DNA from: Angelakisella sp.
GTDB lineage: Bacteria > Bacillota > Clostridia > Oscillospirales > Ruminococcaceae
NCBI GenBank assembly: GCA_020024515.1
Contig: JAHHTR010000072.1
Span: 1 to 10,791, forward strand
DNA length: 10,791 bases
Direction: 5' to 3'
The notes below the pieces were generated by a model. It did no database searches. It worked only from the letters and a program-made list of their open reading frames with translations, and had not been told where the DNA came from. The position numbers and the translations under genes were made by a program. The first letter of the stretch is position 1; every line of letters begins with the position of its first letter. Of the stretch, positions 1 to 6,982 are shown piece by piece.

Positions 1-1571
1 TCCATAAAGAAATATATATACTTGTCGATATAATAAAAAGTTATATAAAACTGTGCGAAGATTTTGCAAAAGAGCAAGAAAAATACAAAGAATTAAAGAA
101 AGTATCAAAAGAAAAATCTGCTGTTTACGAAAATAAAAATACAATGTATCTTGACGGACAGGCAGGAATACTTGCGCAAACATTAGAAGAAAATAAGCCT
201 TGTCCCGTTTGCGGTTCATTAACACATATAAACCCCGCAAAGCTGACACAAGATATACCAGACAAAGATGAGGTAAACAAGGCAAAGCTTGAAAGTGACA
301 AAGCACTTGCAAATATGACACAGTCAAGCGAACGTTTATTAAATATGAAAGAGCAAATATTATCATTAAGAGCAGAGATTACAGAAAAAAGCAAAGCATA
401 TTTTGATGAAGTCCAAGATGATGACAATTTTACTGTTACAAAAGAAAATATAAATAATTATATAAGAGACTTGAATACAAAAAAGAAAGAAAACAAAGAA
501 AATCTTGAAAAAGCGGAAACAGACTGTAAACAGCTTGAAAAATTGGAAAAAATATTGCCCAAAATCAGTGAAGATATAGAAAGTTTAAAAAGAGAGATAA
601 CCTCAAAAAATGATAGAATTATACAGCTAGCCACAAATATTGATAACAGCAAAAAATCAGCGAAAGAAACAGCGGAAACATTACCTTTTGAAAATTTATT
701 GGTTGCCAAAAATACTATCGAAGAAAAAGAAAAATTATCAAAAGACCTACAAAAAAAATATGATATAACCAAAGAAAACTTTGATAAATGTAAAACCGAT
801 ATTGATACGCTTTTGGGACAAATAGAAGTGTACAAAGATAAGCTCCATAACAGCGAAAGGATAGATACTGAAAGTCTTTCGGAAAAACAAAGACAATATA
901 GTCTCCTAAAACAAAGGTTATTAAACGAAAGGGCAGTTTTACATTCTTATATTGACCGAAACAGTAATGCACTGCAAAAAATTCAAGTACAAAGTAAAAA
1001 TTTACTTGATATTGAAAGTAAATATATCAAGATAAAAAATCTATCCGATACAGCCAACGGAACAATACAAGGCAAAGAAAAAGTAACCATTGAAACATTT
1101 ATACAAATGACTTATTTCGATAGAATTATCGCACGTGCAAATACACGTTTTATGGAAATGTCAAACGGTCAGTATGAACTTATGCGAAAAGAGACAGCAG
1201 ATAATAATCGAGGACAATTTGGACTTGAATTAGATGTCATTGACCATTATAATGGTAATGTAAGAAGTGTGAGAACTTTATCGGGTGGAGAGTGTTTTAA
1301 GGCTTCTTTGTCGCTTGCTCTTGGATTATCTGACGAAATACAGTCATCATCGGGAGGAATAAGACCTGATACAATGTTTGTCGATGAGGGTTTTGGCTCG
1401 CTTGATGATGAATCATTGAGGCAAGCAATTAATGCGTTGCTGTCTTTATCTCAAAATAATAAATTGATAGGTATAATTTCACACGTTTCGGAACTGAAAG
1501 AAAAGATACCAAAACAAGTAGTTATTAAAAAAAACAGTAACAAAGGTAGTGTAGTTAAAATTATTAACTAA
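1..1571 (+). CDS. sbcC: Exonuclease subunit SbcC (Rad50 family), C-terminal part
   Basis: This is the C-terminal half of SbcC, the SMC/Rad50-like ATPase that works with the SbcD nuclease to process DNA hairpins and double-strand ends in the cytoplasm. The frame is open from base 3, so the gene runs in from the left and the ATG at 144 is internal. Visible in order: a zinc hook CPVCGS at 201-218, the Cys-X-X-Cys apex where two coiled coils dimerise; about 280 residues rich in Lys, Glu and Leu forming the returning coiled coil; then the C-terminal ATPase lobe. That lobe holds the ABC signature LSGGE at 1278-1292, a Walker B strand ending in Asp-Glu at 1368-1388 followed by the D-loop (GSLDD), and the H-loop ISHV near 1477-1488. 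The Walker A half, and presumably sbcD, lie outside the window. The visible part is intact and ends in TAA. Identification is firm. Confidence 0.95.
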   Translation, partial: HKEIYILVDIIKSYIKLCEDFAKEQEKYKELKKVSKEKSAVYENKNTMYLDGQAGILAQTLEENKPCPVCGSLTHINPAKLTQDIPDKDEVNKAKLESDKALANMTQSSERLLNMKEQILSLRAEITEKSKAYFDEVQDDDNFTVTKENINNYIRDLNTKKKENKENLEKAETDCKQLEKLEKILPKISEDIESLKREITSKNDRIIQLATNIDNSKKSAKETAETLPFENLLVAKNTIEEKEKLSKDLQKKYDITKENFDKCKTDIDTLLGQIEVYKDKLHNSERIDTESLSEKQRQYSLLKQRLLNERAVLHSYIDRNSNALQKIQVQSKNLLDIESKYIKIKNLSDTANGTIQGKEKVTIETFIQMTYFDRIIARANTRFMEMSNGQYELMRKETADNNRGQFGLELDVIDHYNGNVRSVRTLSGGECFKASLSLALGLSDEIQSSSGGIRPDTMFVDEGFGSLDDESLRQAINALLSLSQNNKLIGIISHVSELKEKIPKQVVIKKNSNKGSVVKIIN

Positions 1572-1583
1572 ATAATGCAAAAA

Positions 1584-1590
1584 AAGGAGA
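1584..1590 (+). promoter_or_regulatory. Ribosome binding site of the decayed gene at 1599
   Basis: AAGGAGA lies 8 bases before the ATG at 1599, only 13 to 19 bases after the sbcC stop. It is a good Shine-Dalgarno sequence, yet the frame it serves stops after seven codons. This is one reason to read the following stretch as a broken gene rather than plain spacer. Confidence 0.6.
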
Positions 1591-1598
1591 GTAGTATA

Positions 1599-1974
1599 AT
1601 GAAAATTAAAATGCAGTTATAGCCATTGGTTGCGTGCTTGTAGTATCTGCTTTGGTAGTTAGCGGAAGTATGTTTATTGTTCCAAAACAACCGAATACAC
1701 CGAATATGATGCAGCTTGCGGAAATGAGGTGATAAGTATATTATATCTGGCTACGGCAAAATAGATTTTCTTAACGGTATAGACACTACTAATCTGTACA
1801 AAGAAAAATCATTTAGAAAGAATTATATTTGCTGAATACACTGATACACATGAGAGTGCTATGAAGGGTGTAGAGTATATAACAAACAAAGTAAAGAAAG
1901 AAGACTTTACAGATGTTCACTCTGACATTAGGTTAGTTATTGATGATGTTATGTTCCACTTAACTGACAGTTAA
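1599..1974 (+). pseudogene. Frameshifted remnant of a small membrane or secreted protein gene
   Basis: No intact ORF is present, but consecutive pieces in shifted frames join into one plausible protein of about 120-125 residues. The ATG at 1599 reads MKIKMQL and stops at TAG 1620. Continuing one base back at 1610 gives NAVIAIGCVLVVSALVV, a hydrophobic signal or anchor segment, then a Pro/Asn-rich stretch and a stop (TGA) at 1730-1732. A third frame from about 1728 reads GDKYIISGYGKIDFLNG and on to a stop near 1833. A fourth piece from about 1825 reads IFAEYTDTHESAMKGVEYI and ends at TAA 1972-1974 with HLTDS. Each break needs only a one- or two-base indel; the first sits in an A run. Because the neighbouring genes are intact, decay is likelier than poor sequence. 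I do not recognise the family. The hydrophobic segment is followed by no clear lipobox cysteine. It may have been cotranscribed with sbcC. Confidence 0.65.
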
Positions 1975-2114
1975 TATTTATTAAAAATTTATAAATACGA
2001 AGAAATAATGTTTTTATAATTTATTAAGTTATTCATAATTTTATAATACGTATAACATATAATTATTGCATTATATATTTATTGCAATAATAAATTAAAA
2101 AAAACATTTGCAAA
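1975..2114 (+). promoter_or_regulatory. AT-rich spacer with candidate -10 boxes for hflK-hflC
   Basis: This spacer is almost pure A/T and holds two perfect TATAAT hexamers at 2042-2047 and 2058-2063. Neither has a convincing TTGACA-like box 16 to 18 bases upstream, and such hexamers arise easily in this composition, so promoter assignment is weak. A 9-bp inverted repeat (ATTATTGCA, 2062-2070, with TGCAATAAT, 2083-2091) overlaps the second box. A promoter for hflK is expected here because the gene follows a dead gene and a gap of nearly 200 bases. Confidence 0.3.
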
Positions 2115-2139
2115 AAATATACAAAGTACTTGTATATTT
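2115..2139 (+). repeat. Perfect 10-bp inverted repeat ahead of hflK
   Basis: AAATATACAA (2115-2124) and TTGTATATTT (2130-2139) are exact reverse complements around a 5-base centre AGTAC. The repeat ends 14 bases before the hflK ribosome binding site. It could be a repressor operator, or a small hairpin in the mRNA leader. The arms are AT-rich and there is no T run after it, so it is not a terminator. Confidence 0.55.
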
Positions 2140-2153
2140 AAAATATTCAATGT

Positions 2154-2160
2154 GGAGGAA
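2154..2160 (+). promoter_or_regulatory. Ribosome binding site fixing the hflK start
   Basis: GGAGGAA stands 7 bases before the ATG at 2168. It decides the start: the open frame extends upstream to a TTG at 2108, but that codon has no ribosome binding site, and the extra 20 residues would sit in front of a typical MKAKKG plus membrane-helix N-terminus. Confidence 0.85.
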
Positions 2161-2167
2161 GTTTTTT

Positions 2168-3082
2168 ATGAAAGCAAAAAAAGGCATTATAGGAATAATT
2201 GTTGTCTTGTTTTTGGTAGTTTTACTAAATCAATCTTTCTATACTATCAATACAGGCCAAGAAGTGGTTATTCAAAGATTTGGTAAGTACATAGGCACAC
2301 AGACGCAACCGGGTATCAATTTTAAATTACCGTTCATTGATACACGAACTGTTGTTGACGTAAACAAAATTCACAGAATGGAATTTGGTTTTTCTACTGT
2401 AAATAATACAAATACCAGTACCAATATGCAGTATGAAGATGATTTTACCGCATCAAAAATGCTTACAGGTGATGAGAATATAGCTATTGTTGAAACAATA
2501 GTGCAATATCAAATAAAAGACCCCGCTGACTATGTATTTAAAGTAAACGACATAGAAGGCACACTGAGAACAGTTGCTGAGTCAGCTATTCGACGTGTTA
2601 TAGCAAGTCACACACTTGATGAGGCATTGACAGAGAATAAATCAGGTATACAGATTGAAATTATGCAGGACTTGCAGGCTATCTGCGATAAATACGACAG
2701 TGGTGTAAAAATTGTAGGTGTACAGTTGCAAGACGTTAACCCACCGCAAGAAGTTGATAAAGATTTCCGAGATGTTGCAGGTGCAAGAGAAGATAAAAAC
2801 GCATATATCAACGAGGCAAATGCACACAAAAATGAGATTATACCACTTGCTCGTGGTGAGGAGGCTTCTCTGATAAATGCTGCAAAGGCTTATGCAACAA
2901 AACGTGTAGAAGACGCAAAAGCACAAGTAACAGCATATCAACAACTATATGAACAATACAAAAACGGTACATCTGTAACAAGAACAAGAATGTATCTTGA
3001 AACAATGCAAGAAGTGCTGAAAGGTGTCGAAATATATATTATGGAAGACAACGGCAATATGAAACTACTACAAATGAAATAA
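2168..3082 (+). CDS. hflK: HflK-type SPFH/prohibitin-family membrane protein
   Basis: The protein has 304 residues with the ATG at 2168. A short basic N-terminus is followed by one membrane helix (residues about 6-22) and an SPFH/Band 7 domain. Family features include the opening GQEVVIQRFGKY (about 30-41), LTGDENIAIVETIVQYQIKDP (about 99-119) in the place of the HflK core, LQDVNPPQEV (about 187-196), GAREDKNAYINEA (about 205-217) and the helix with LARGE (227-231). The end, VTRTRMYLETMQEVL (270-284), is typical of HflK. In Escherichia coli HflK and HflC form a large cage around the FtsH protease and modulate its access to membrane substrates; that role is inferred here. No ftsH is in the window. 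hflC follows after 19 bases, so the two are surely cotranscribed. The acidic Asn/Thr stretch near 78-92 looks like a lineage-specific loop. Confidence 0.88.
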   Translation: MKAKKGIIGIIVVLFLVVLLNQSFYTINTGQEVVIQRFGKYIGTQTQPGINFKLPFIDTRTVVDVNKIHRMEFGFSTVNNTNTSTNMQYEDDFTASKMLTGDENIAIVETIVQYQIKDPADYVFKVNDIEGTLRTVAESAIRRVIASHTLDEALTENKSGIQIEIMQDLQAICDKYDSGVKIVGVQLQDVNPPQEVDKDFRDVAGAREDKNAYINEANAHKNEIIPLARGEEASLINAAKAYATKRVEDAKAQVTAYQQLYEQYKNGTSVTRTRMYLETMQEVLKGVEIYIMEDNGNMKLLQMK

Positions 3083-3101
3083 GGAATGGAGGCGAGTATA
3101 A

Positions 3102-4133
3102 ATGAACTTTAATATGAATTCAAACAATTTTAATCAAAATAATTTCAATGATGATATAAACAAAGCAAAAGATGCAGTTGTCCAAGGTGCAAAAGGCGTT
3201 GCCAAAACAATAGTTACTATAGTAATAATTATTTTTGTATTTATTTTGCTAAATCAGTTCTTCTATACTGTTGATGAGACAGAGCACGCCATTCGTTATC
3301 GTTTCAATGAAATAGTAGCTGTAAATGTCAATAATCTTACCCAAGAAGAATACAATAATCTTAAAAATGATGAAAAGTATAAAAATATTACATTGTCCGA
3401 TGGCGCAGGCTTAAAATTTAAAATACCGTTTATCGACAGAGTTGAAAAATTCAGCAATCAGCTTATAACATACGATACAATGCCACGTGAAGTTATAACT
3501 TCCGATAAAAAGAAACTGATACTTGATAACAATGCTCAGTGGTGGATAGTTGATCCTGTAAGATTTAAAATTACAATGAATTCCATAAATTCAGCTAACC
3601 AACGTATCGAAGATCTAATGTATTCAAAAATGAATGAAAAAATCGGTCGTACAGTCGCACATAAATTAATTGCAGATAAAGACTATGTTGAAAATATGCT
3701 TTTGGAAAATGCAAATGAGCTAAACACAGTTCTTTCTCCTTATGGTATATGTATTGCAGATATTCGCATAAAACGTACAGACTTGCCAAGCGAGAATAAC
3801 GAGAATATATTTAACCGTATGAGAACAGAACGTCAGCAAATGGCTAGACAATATCGTTCAGAAGGTCATGAAGAGGCAGAGAAGATTAAGGCAGACGCAG
3901 AACGTGAGGCAGCCGAGATAAAAGCAAAGGCAAATGCTGAGGCGCAAAGAATAAAAGGTAAGGGAGATGCAGATGCAGCCGCAATATTCAACGAGGCATA
4001 CAATGCCGACCCTGAGTTTTATGCTTTTTATAAAACACTGGAAACATACAAGGCTACTTTGCCACAAAGCGGTGCAAAGATTATCATTACACCGGATTCC
4101 GAATTTGCAAAATATATTTTCAGCAGTAAATAA
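3102..4133 (+). CDS. hflC: HflC-type SPFH/prohibitin-family membrane protein
   Basis: The protein has 343 residues, and GGAGG at 3088-3092 stands 9 bases before the ATG. The first 18 residues are strikingly rich in Asn and Phe, then come a short helix and a membrane segment (about 36-52). The SPFH domain carries HflC landmarks: FKIPFIDRVEKF, REVITSDKKKL, then IRIKRTDLPSENNENIFNRM and RTERQQMARQYRSEGHEEAE. These are followed by a long Ala/Glu/Lys-rich coiled coil and DPEFYAFYKTLETYKATL, the near-invariant HflC end. It is the obligate partner of HflK in the complex known from Proteobacteria. The residues after the membrane helix (LLNQFFYTV) match those of HflK (LLNQSFYTI), as expected for paralogues. 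A hairpin 22 bases after the stop closes the operon. Identification is firm; the protease partner in this organism is not shown. Confidence 0.9.
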   Translation: MNFNMNSNNFNQNNFNDDINKAKDAVVQGAKGVAKTIVTIVIIIFVFILLNQFFYTVDETEHAIRYRFNEIVAVNVNNLTQEEYNNLKNDEKYKNITLSDGAGLKFKIPFIDRVEKFSNQLITYDTMPREVITSDKKKLILDNNAQWWIVDPVRFKITMNSINSANQRIEDLMYSKMNEKIGRTVAHKLIADKDYVENMLLENANELNTVLSPYGICIADIRIKRTDLPSENNENIFNRMRTERQQMARQYRSEGHEEAEKIKADAEREAAEIKAKANAEAQRIKGKGDADAAAIFNEAYNADPEFYAFYKTLETYKATLPQSGAKIIITPDSEFAKYIFSSK

Positions 4134-4155
4134 AAGTAATATAAAGATATAAGAC

Positions 4156-4204
4156 AATAACCGACAGCAAAAGTATCAATCCACTGAGCTGTCGGTTATT
4201 TTAG
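4156..4204 (+). terminator. Hairpin terminator after hflC
   Basis: AATAACCGACAGC (4156-4168) pairs perfectly with GCTGTCGGTTATT (4188-4200), a 13-bp stem with a 19-base loop, followed by only a short T-containing tail (TTA). The position just after hflC supports a terminator, but the weak U tract and long loop make it a moderate one. Confidence 0.6.
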
Positions 4205-4261
4205 GTAATACCGCACAGTATACTGTTTTAATCGGTAACTGTTAACTGTACGGTGTTACCT
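4203..4261 (+). repeat. Imperfect palindrome with internal tandem repeat
   Basis: The left arm 4203-4219 and right arm 4245-4261 pair at 16 of 17 positions (one G-U, one C-A mismatch). The 25-base centre contains half of a perfect 12-bp palindrome, ACAGTATACTGT (4215-4226), and most of a tandem TAACTGT repeat (4236-4242, 4243-4249). GGTAAC at 4234-4239 could also pair with GTTACC at 4255-4260, so more than one fold is possible. There is no T run after it. It may be an RNA structure in the spacer, a second weak termination or processing site, or a small palindromic repeat. Confidence 0.5.
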
Positions 4262-4320
4262 CTTATTATTTCGATAAAATTCTCTTTTATACTTGCGTTT
4301 TCTACATAAATAGTGTAGCA

Positions 4321-4326
4321 TATAAT
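4321..4326 (+). promoter_or_regulatory. Candidate -10 box for the phospholipase-like gene
   Basis: A perfect TATAAT lies 55 bases before the ATG at 4381. Upstream, TTTCTA (4299-4304, 16-base spacing) is only a poor -35 match. A promoter is expected here because the preceding operon ends in a hairpin. The call is tentative. Confidence 0.4.
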
Positions 4327-4339
4327 GTATGTGAAGATT

Positions 4340-4364
4340 AATATTATATAGTAATATTTTTTTT
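4340..4364 (+). promoter_or_regulatory. Leader hairpin with T run before the 4381 gene
   Basis: AATATTA (4340-4346) and TAATATT (4352-4358) form a 7-bp, all A/T stem with a 5-base loop, running into a block of eight T (4357-4364), right before the ribosome binding site. The shape is that of an intrinsic terminator, but the stem is weak. It could trim read-through from upstream or be chance in AT-rich DNA. Confidence 0.35.
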
Positions 4365-4370
4365 AGGGGG
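4365..4370 (+). promoter_or_regulatory. G-rich ribosome binding site of the 4381 gene
   Basis: AGGGGG stands 10 bases before the ATG at 4381. It differs from the GGAGG used by hflK and hflC and resembles the AGGGGA of the next gene downstream. Confidence 0.6.
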
Positions 4371-4380
4371 TTTTTAGTTA

Positions 4381-5265
4381 ATGCCTGAGGCATATATACA
4401 CGTATCGGTAGCTACAAAGGCTAATAATAAAATACATAGAAATATAAATAATATGAATGTTTATTTATGGGGTTCGCAAGGACCGGACCCTATGTATTGC
4501 TATAAGTTTTTCGATAAAAATAAGGAATATAATCTTAATGAAATGGCATCAATTTTGCACGAAGAAAAATGTGGTCTATTTTTGCAAGATTTGATTATTA
4601 ATGCAAAAAATGATATTCAAAAGGATTTTGCAAGCGGTTTTGCTATGCACTATGTGGCAGATACTGTAATGCATCCTTATATTGTTTCGCAGAGTTCAGA
4701 AAATGGTAGATTTAATATTCCTTATGGACATGGTTTTTGCGAGGTTTCTTTGGATTCATATATACATCAGTTAGAGAAAGCCACTATGACAGTAAAAGGT
4801 AAAGAAGTCGCTCCACAACTGAGTGATGATGAATATATGCAAATAGCACAATTACTGCAAAAATCATTAAAAAATATATATGATTATGAAGTACCAGCAA
4901 AAGAAATTGTAAGTGCCTATAAATCATCAAAATACTATCATACATACTGGTTTGGAACAAGCAACAAATTATTAATTTTGCTTATAAAATTTGTCGAAAA
5001 ATATATTGTGCGTAAACCAGGAGTACTTATGTGTCACGTTACACCATGCCCACAGCCGAAAAACGGATATATCAGTGAGTGGGTAAATCCATTTACAAAT
5101 AAATTAGAGCATACATCACCGCTGGATTTGGTGCATATTTCAGTTGAGAAAGGAACAGCTTTATTAAAAGCTATTACCGATTTTTACAGTGATAAAATAA
5201 GTGAAGAACAAATAAGACATATTATAGGTAATAAGAGTTTTTTAACAGGGCTAGAAATAGAATAA
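4381..5265 (+). CDS. Zinc-dependent phospholipase C family protein
   Basis: The protein has 294 residues and fits the zinc-dependent phospholipase C/S1-P1 nuclease-like fold (PF00882-type). Likely metal ligands line up with those of Bacillus cereus phospholipase C: H7 near the N-terminus, D36 in GPDPM, H60, then H90-xxx-D94-xxx-H98 in AMHYVADTVMHPY, and H117-xxx-E121 in HGFCE. Known members hydrolyse phospholipid head groups with three zinc ions. Here there is no signal peptide, and the mature-Trp ligand of the secreted enzymes is absent. The protein is therefore probably cytoplasmic and its substrate is unknown. Members of this size without a signal are, to my knowledge, common in Clostridia. 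It is the first gene of a pair with the radical SAM gene 21 bases downstream. The start follows AGGGGG by 10 bases. Family assignment is good; the reaction is an inference. Confidence 0.82.
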   Translation: MPEAYIHVSVATKANNKIHRNINNMNVYLWGSQGPDPMYCYKFFDKNKEYNLNEMASILHEEKCGLFLQDLIINAKNDIQKDFASGFAMHYVADTVMHPYIVSQSSENGRFNIPYGHGFCEVSLDSYIHQLEKATMTVKGKEVAPQLSDDEYMQIAQLLQKSLKNIYDYEVPAKEIVSAYKSSKYYHTYWFGTSNKLLILLIKFVEKYIVRKPGVLMCHVTPCPQPKNGYISEWVNPFTNKLEHTSPLDLVHISVEKGTALLKAITDFYSDKISEEQIRHIIGNKSFLTGLEIE

Positions 5266-5272
5266 TTAAAAT

Positions 5273-5278
5273 AGGGGA
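5273..5278 (+). promoter_or_regulatory. Ribosome binding site supporting a GTG start
   Basis: AGGGGA lies 8 bases before the GTG at 5287. It supports that codon as the start, because no ATG in this frame lies nearby and the resulting N-terminus (VKVLFTAINAKFPH, with V read as Met) begins exactly where the B12-binding fold should. Confidence 0.7.
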
Positions 5279-5286
5279 TATTTTCA

Positions 5287-6975
5287 GTGAAAGTTTTATT
5301 TACTGCGATAAATGCTAAATTCCCACATACAAATATTGCTGTTAGATATTTTTATTTTTTGAGTAAGCAATATGAAAATATTGATGCGGAATTTTGTGAA
5401 TATACAATAAATAACCAAAAGGATATAATTTTACAGGAATTAATCGAAAAAGATGTTGATGTTATATGCTTTTCCTGCTATATATGGAATATAAATATTG
5501 TGACCGACCTTTGTAAATGTATAAAGCAAATATCACCACAAACAACTGTTGTTTTAGGAGGTCCGGAAGTATCTTTTTCAAATAGTGCGGAACAATATTC
5601 CTGTGATTACATTGTCAGTGGTGAAGGCGAAATAGTGCTATTTGATTTACTGACAAAATTAGCGAATAATCAAGAAATAACAAGCAGATTTGTAAGGACT
5701 GATAACGCATTTGATATAGATATGCTACCTTTTCCGTACCAAGATGAATTACCGAAACTTCATAACCGTACGCTTTATTATGAGGCGTCACGTGGTTGTC
5801 CATATAAATGTGCCTACTGTCTTTCGGGTTCAGAGCATGGTATTCGCTTTAAGTCTGTTGAAAAAATTAAAAGCGAACTGCAAATATTTATTGATGAAAA
5901 AGTGCGACAAGTTAAATTTACTGATAGAACATTTAACTGTAATAAAAAAGTTTGTAAGGAAATATGGCAGTTTTTAATAGATACATATAATGGAGTTACA
6001 AATTTCCATTTTGAAGTATCAGCAGATATAATTGATGATGAGATGCTGGCAATTTTAAAGCGTATGCCACAAGGCTTGGTTCAGTTGGAAGTAGGCATTC
6101 AGTCAACTAATCAAGAGACTCTTTCTGCAATACGAAGATATGCGAAACTCGATAAGATTTTTGATAAGGTCGATACTATAAATGCTTTTGAAAATATACA
6201 CTTACATCTTGATTTAATAGCAGGCTTGCCTTATGAAGATATATCATCGTTCAGAAATTCATTTAATGAAGTATTTGCACACAAACCTCAGCAGCTCCAG
6301 CTTGGTATGCTAAAACTCCTTAAAGGTTCATATATGTATGAGGTGTATAAAAATTATAAGATGAAATTTCGACACTATGCTCCGTATGAAATACTTGAAA
6401 CAGATGTTTTACCATATAAAGATATTATAAAACTGAAAAAAGTTGAAGAAGTGGTGGAACTGTATTATAATTCAGGTAGATTTGAAAATATGGTGCGATA
6501 TTTAATAGATTTTTTTGATACACCGTTTGATTTCTTTATGGAATTGGGGGTGTATTATGTAGAGTGTGGACATCATATCGCACCGCTGAGCAAAGATAAT
6601 CAATACACTTTCCTTTATGATTTTTGCAGTGCAAAACTTGATATTGATTATGACTTGTTTGCTAATCTATGTAGATATGATATAGTTTGTCATGAGCGAC
6701 CGAGAAAAATTCCGAATTGGGCAAAAGCTAAAAAGTATTTGACAAAATATCAAACAACAGAGTTTTTGGCAGAAGGAAATATATCTGCATATTTGCCACA
6801 GTATATTGGAAAGAATGTAGATGAAATATTTAATTCTATTTATATTGAACTTTTTGAATATGATGTTTTGAATAATAATCACAATAAATTAAATATTGCA
6901 CTATTATTTGATTATAATGAACGTTCAATATTAGGTAGGGCAAAAACAATAAAGCTCGATACAAGTTTTGATTAA
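5287..6975 (+). CDS. B12-binding domain radical SAM protein (DUF4080-like)
   Basis: The protein has 562 residues from a GTG start. Residues 1 to about 130 form a cobalamin-binding-type Rossmann domain (KVLFTAINAKFPH, VVLGGPEVSF, YIVSGEGE). The DxHxxG motif for His-on cobalamin is not visible, as in many relatives. The radical SAM core (about 165-390) carries the iron-sulfur cluster motif C171-xxx-C175-xx-C178 in RGCPYKCAYCLSG. It also has the downstream features QLEVGIQSTNQETL and HLDLIAGLPYED. The tail of about 170 residues resembles the DUF4080 region found behind such domains. Proteins of this class make a 5'-deoxyadenosyl radical and often methylate or rearrange unreactive carbons; the substrate here is unknown. 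It is translated just after the phospholipase-like gene, probably from one message, and ends at a strong terminator. Family assignment is firm; the role is not known. Confidence 0.88.
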   Translation: MKVLFTAINAKFPHTNIAVRYFYFLSKQYENIDAEFCEYTINNQKDIILQELIEKDVDVICFSCYIWNINIVTDLCKCIKQISPQTTVVLGGPEVSFSNSAEQYSCDYIVSGEGEIVLFDLLTKLANNQEITSRFVRTDNAFDIDMLPFPYQDELPKLHNRTLYYEASRGCPYKCAYCLSGSEHGIRFKSVEKIKSELQIFIDEKVRQVKFTDRTFNCNKKVCKEIWQFLIDTYNGVTNFHFEVSADIIDDEMLAILKRMPQGLVQLEVGIQSTNQETLSAIRRYAKLDKIFDKVDTINAFENIHLHLDLIAGLPYEDISSFRNSFNEVFAHKPQQLQLGMLKLLKGSYMYEVYKNYKMKFRHYAPYEILETDVLPYKDIIKLKKVEEVVELYYNSGRFENMVRYLIDFFDTPFDFFMELGVYYVECGHHIAPLSKDNQYTFLYDFCSAKLDIDYDLFANLCRYDIVCHERPRKIPNWAKAKKYLTKYQTTEFLAEGNISAYLPQYIGKNVDEIFNSIYIELFEYDVLNNNHNKLNIALLFDYNERSILGRAKTIKLDTSFD

Positions 6976-6982
6976 ATAACAT

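Noticed and set aside
144..1571. Taking the ATG at 144 as the start of sbcC
   Set aside because: The same frame is open back to base 3 with coiled-coil-like sequence, and the protein would lack the Walker A half. The gene is simply cut by the window edge.
1599..1622. Programmed frameshifting in the small gene at 1599
   Set aside because: There is no slippery heptamer at the first junction, and two more shifts would be required. Decay explains all three.
2062..2091. 9-bp inverted repeat as a terminator
   Set aside because: The stem is A/T-rich with a 12-base loop, no T run follows on the plus strand, and it lies well away from any gene end.
2108..2170. TTG at 2108 as the hflK start
   Set aside because: It has no ribosome binding site, whereas GGAGGAA sits 7 bases before the ATG at 2168. 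The added residues would also precede a normal N-terminal membrane helix.
2608..2944. Antisense ORFs within hflK, and similar ones in sbcC, hflC and the PBP gene
   Set aside because: They are shadows of strongly supported genes, with no ribosome binding sites and unusual Cys/Ser/Phe-rich products.
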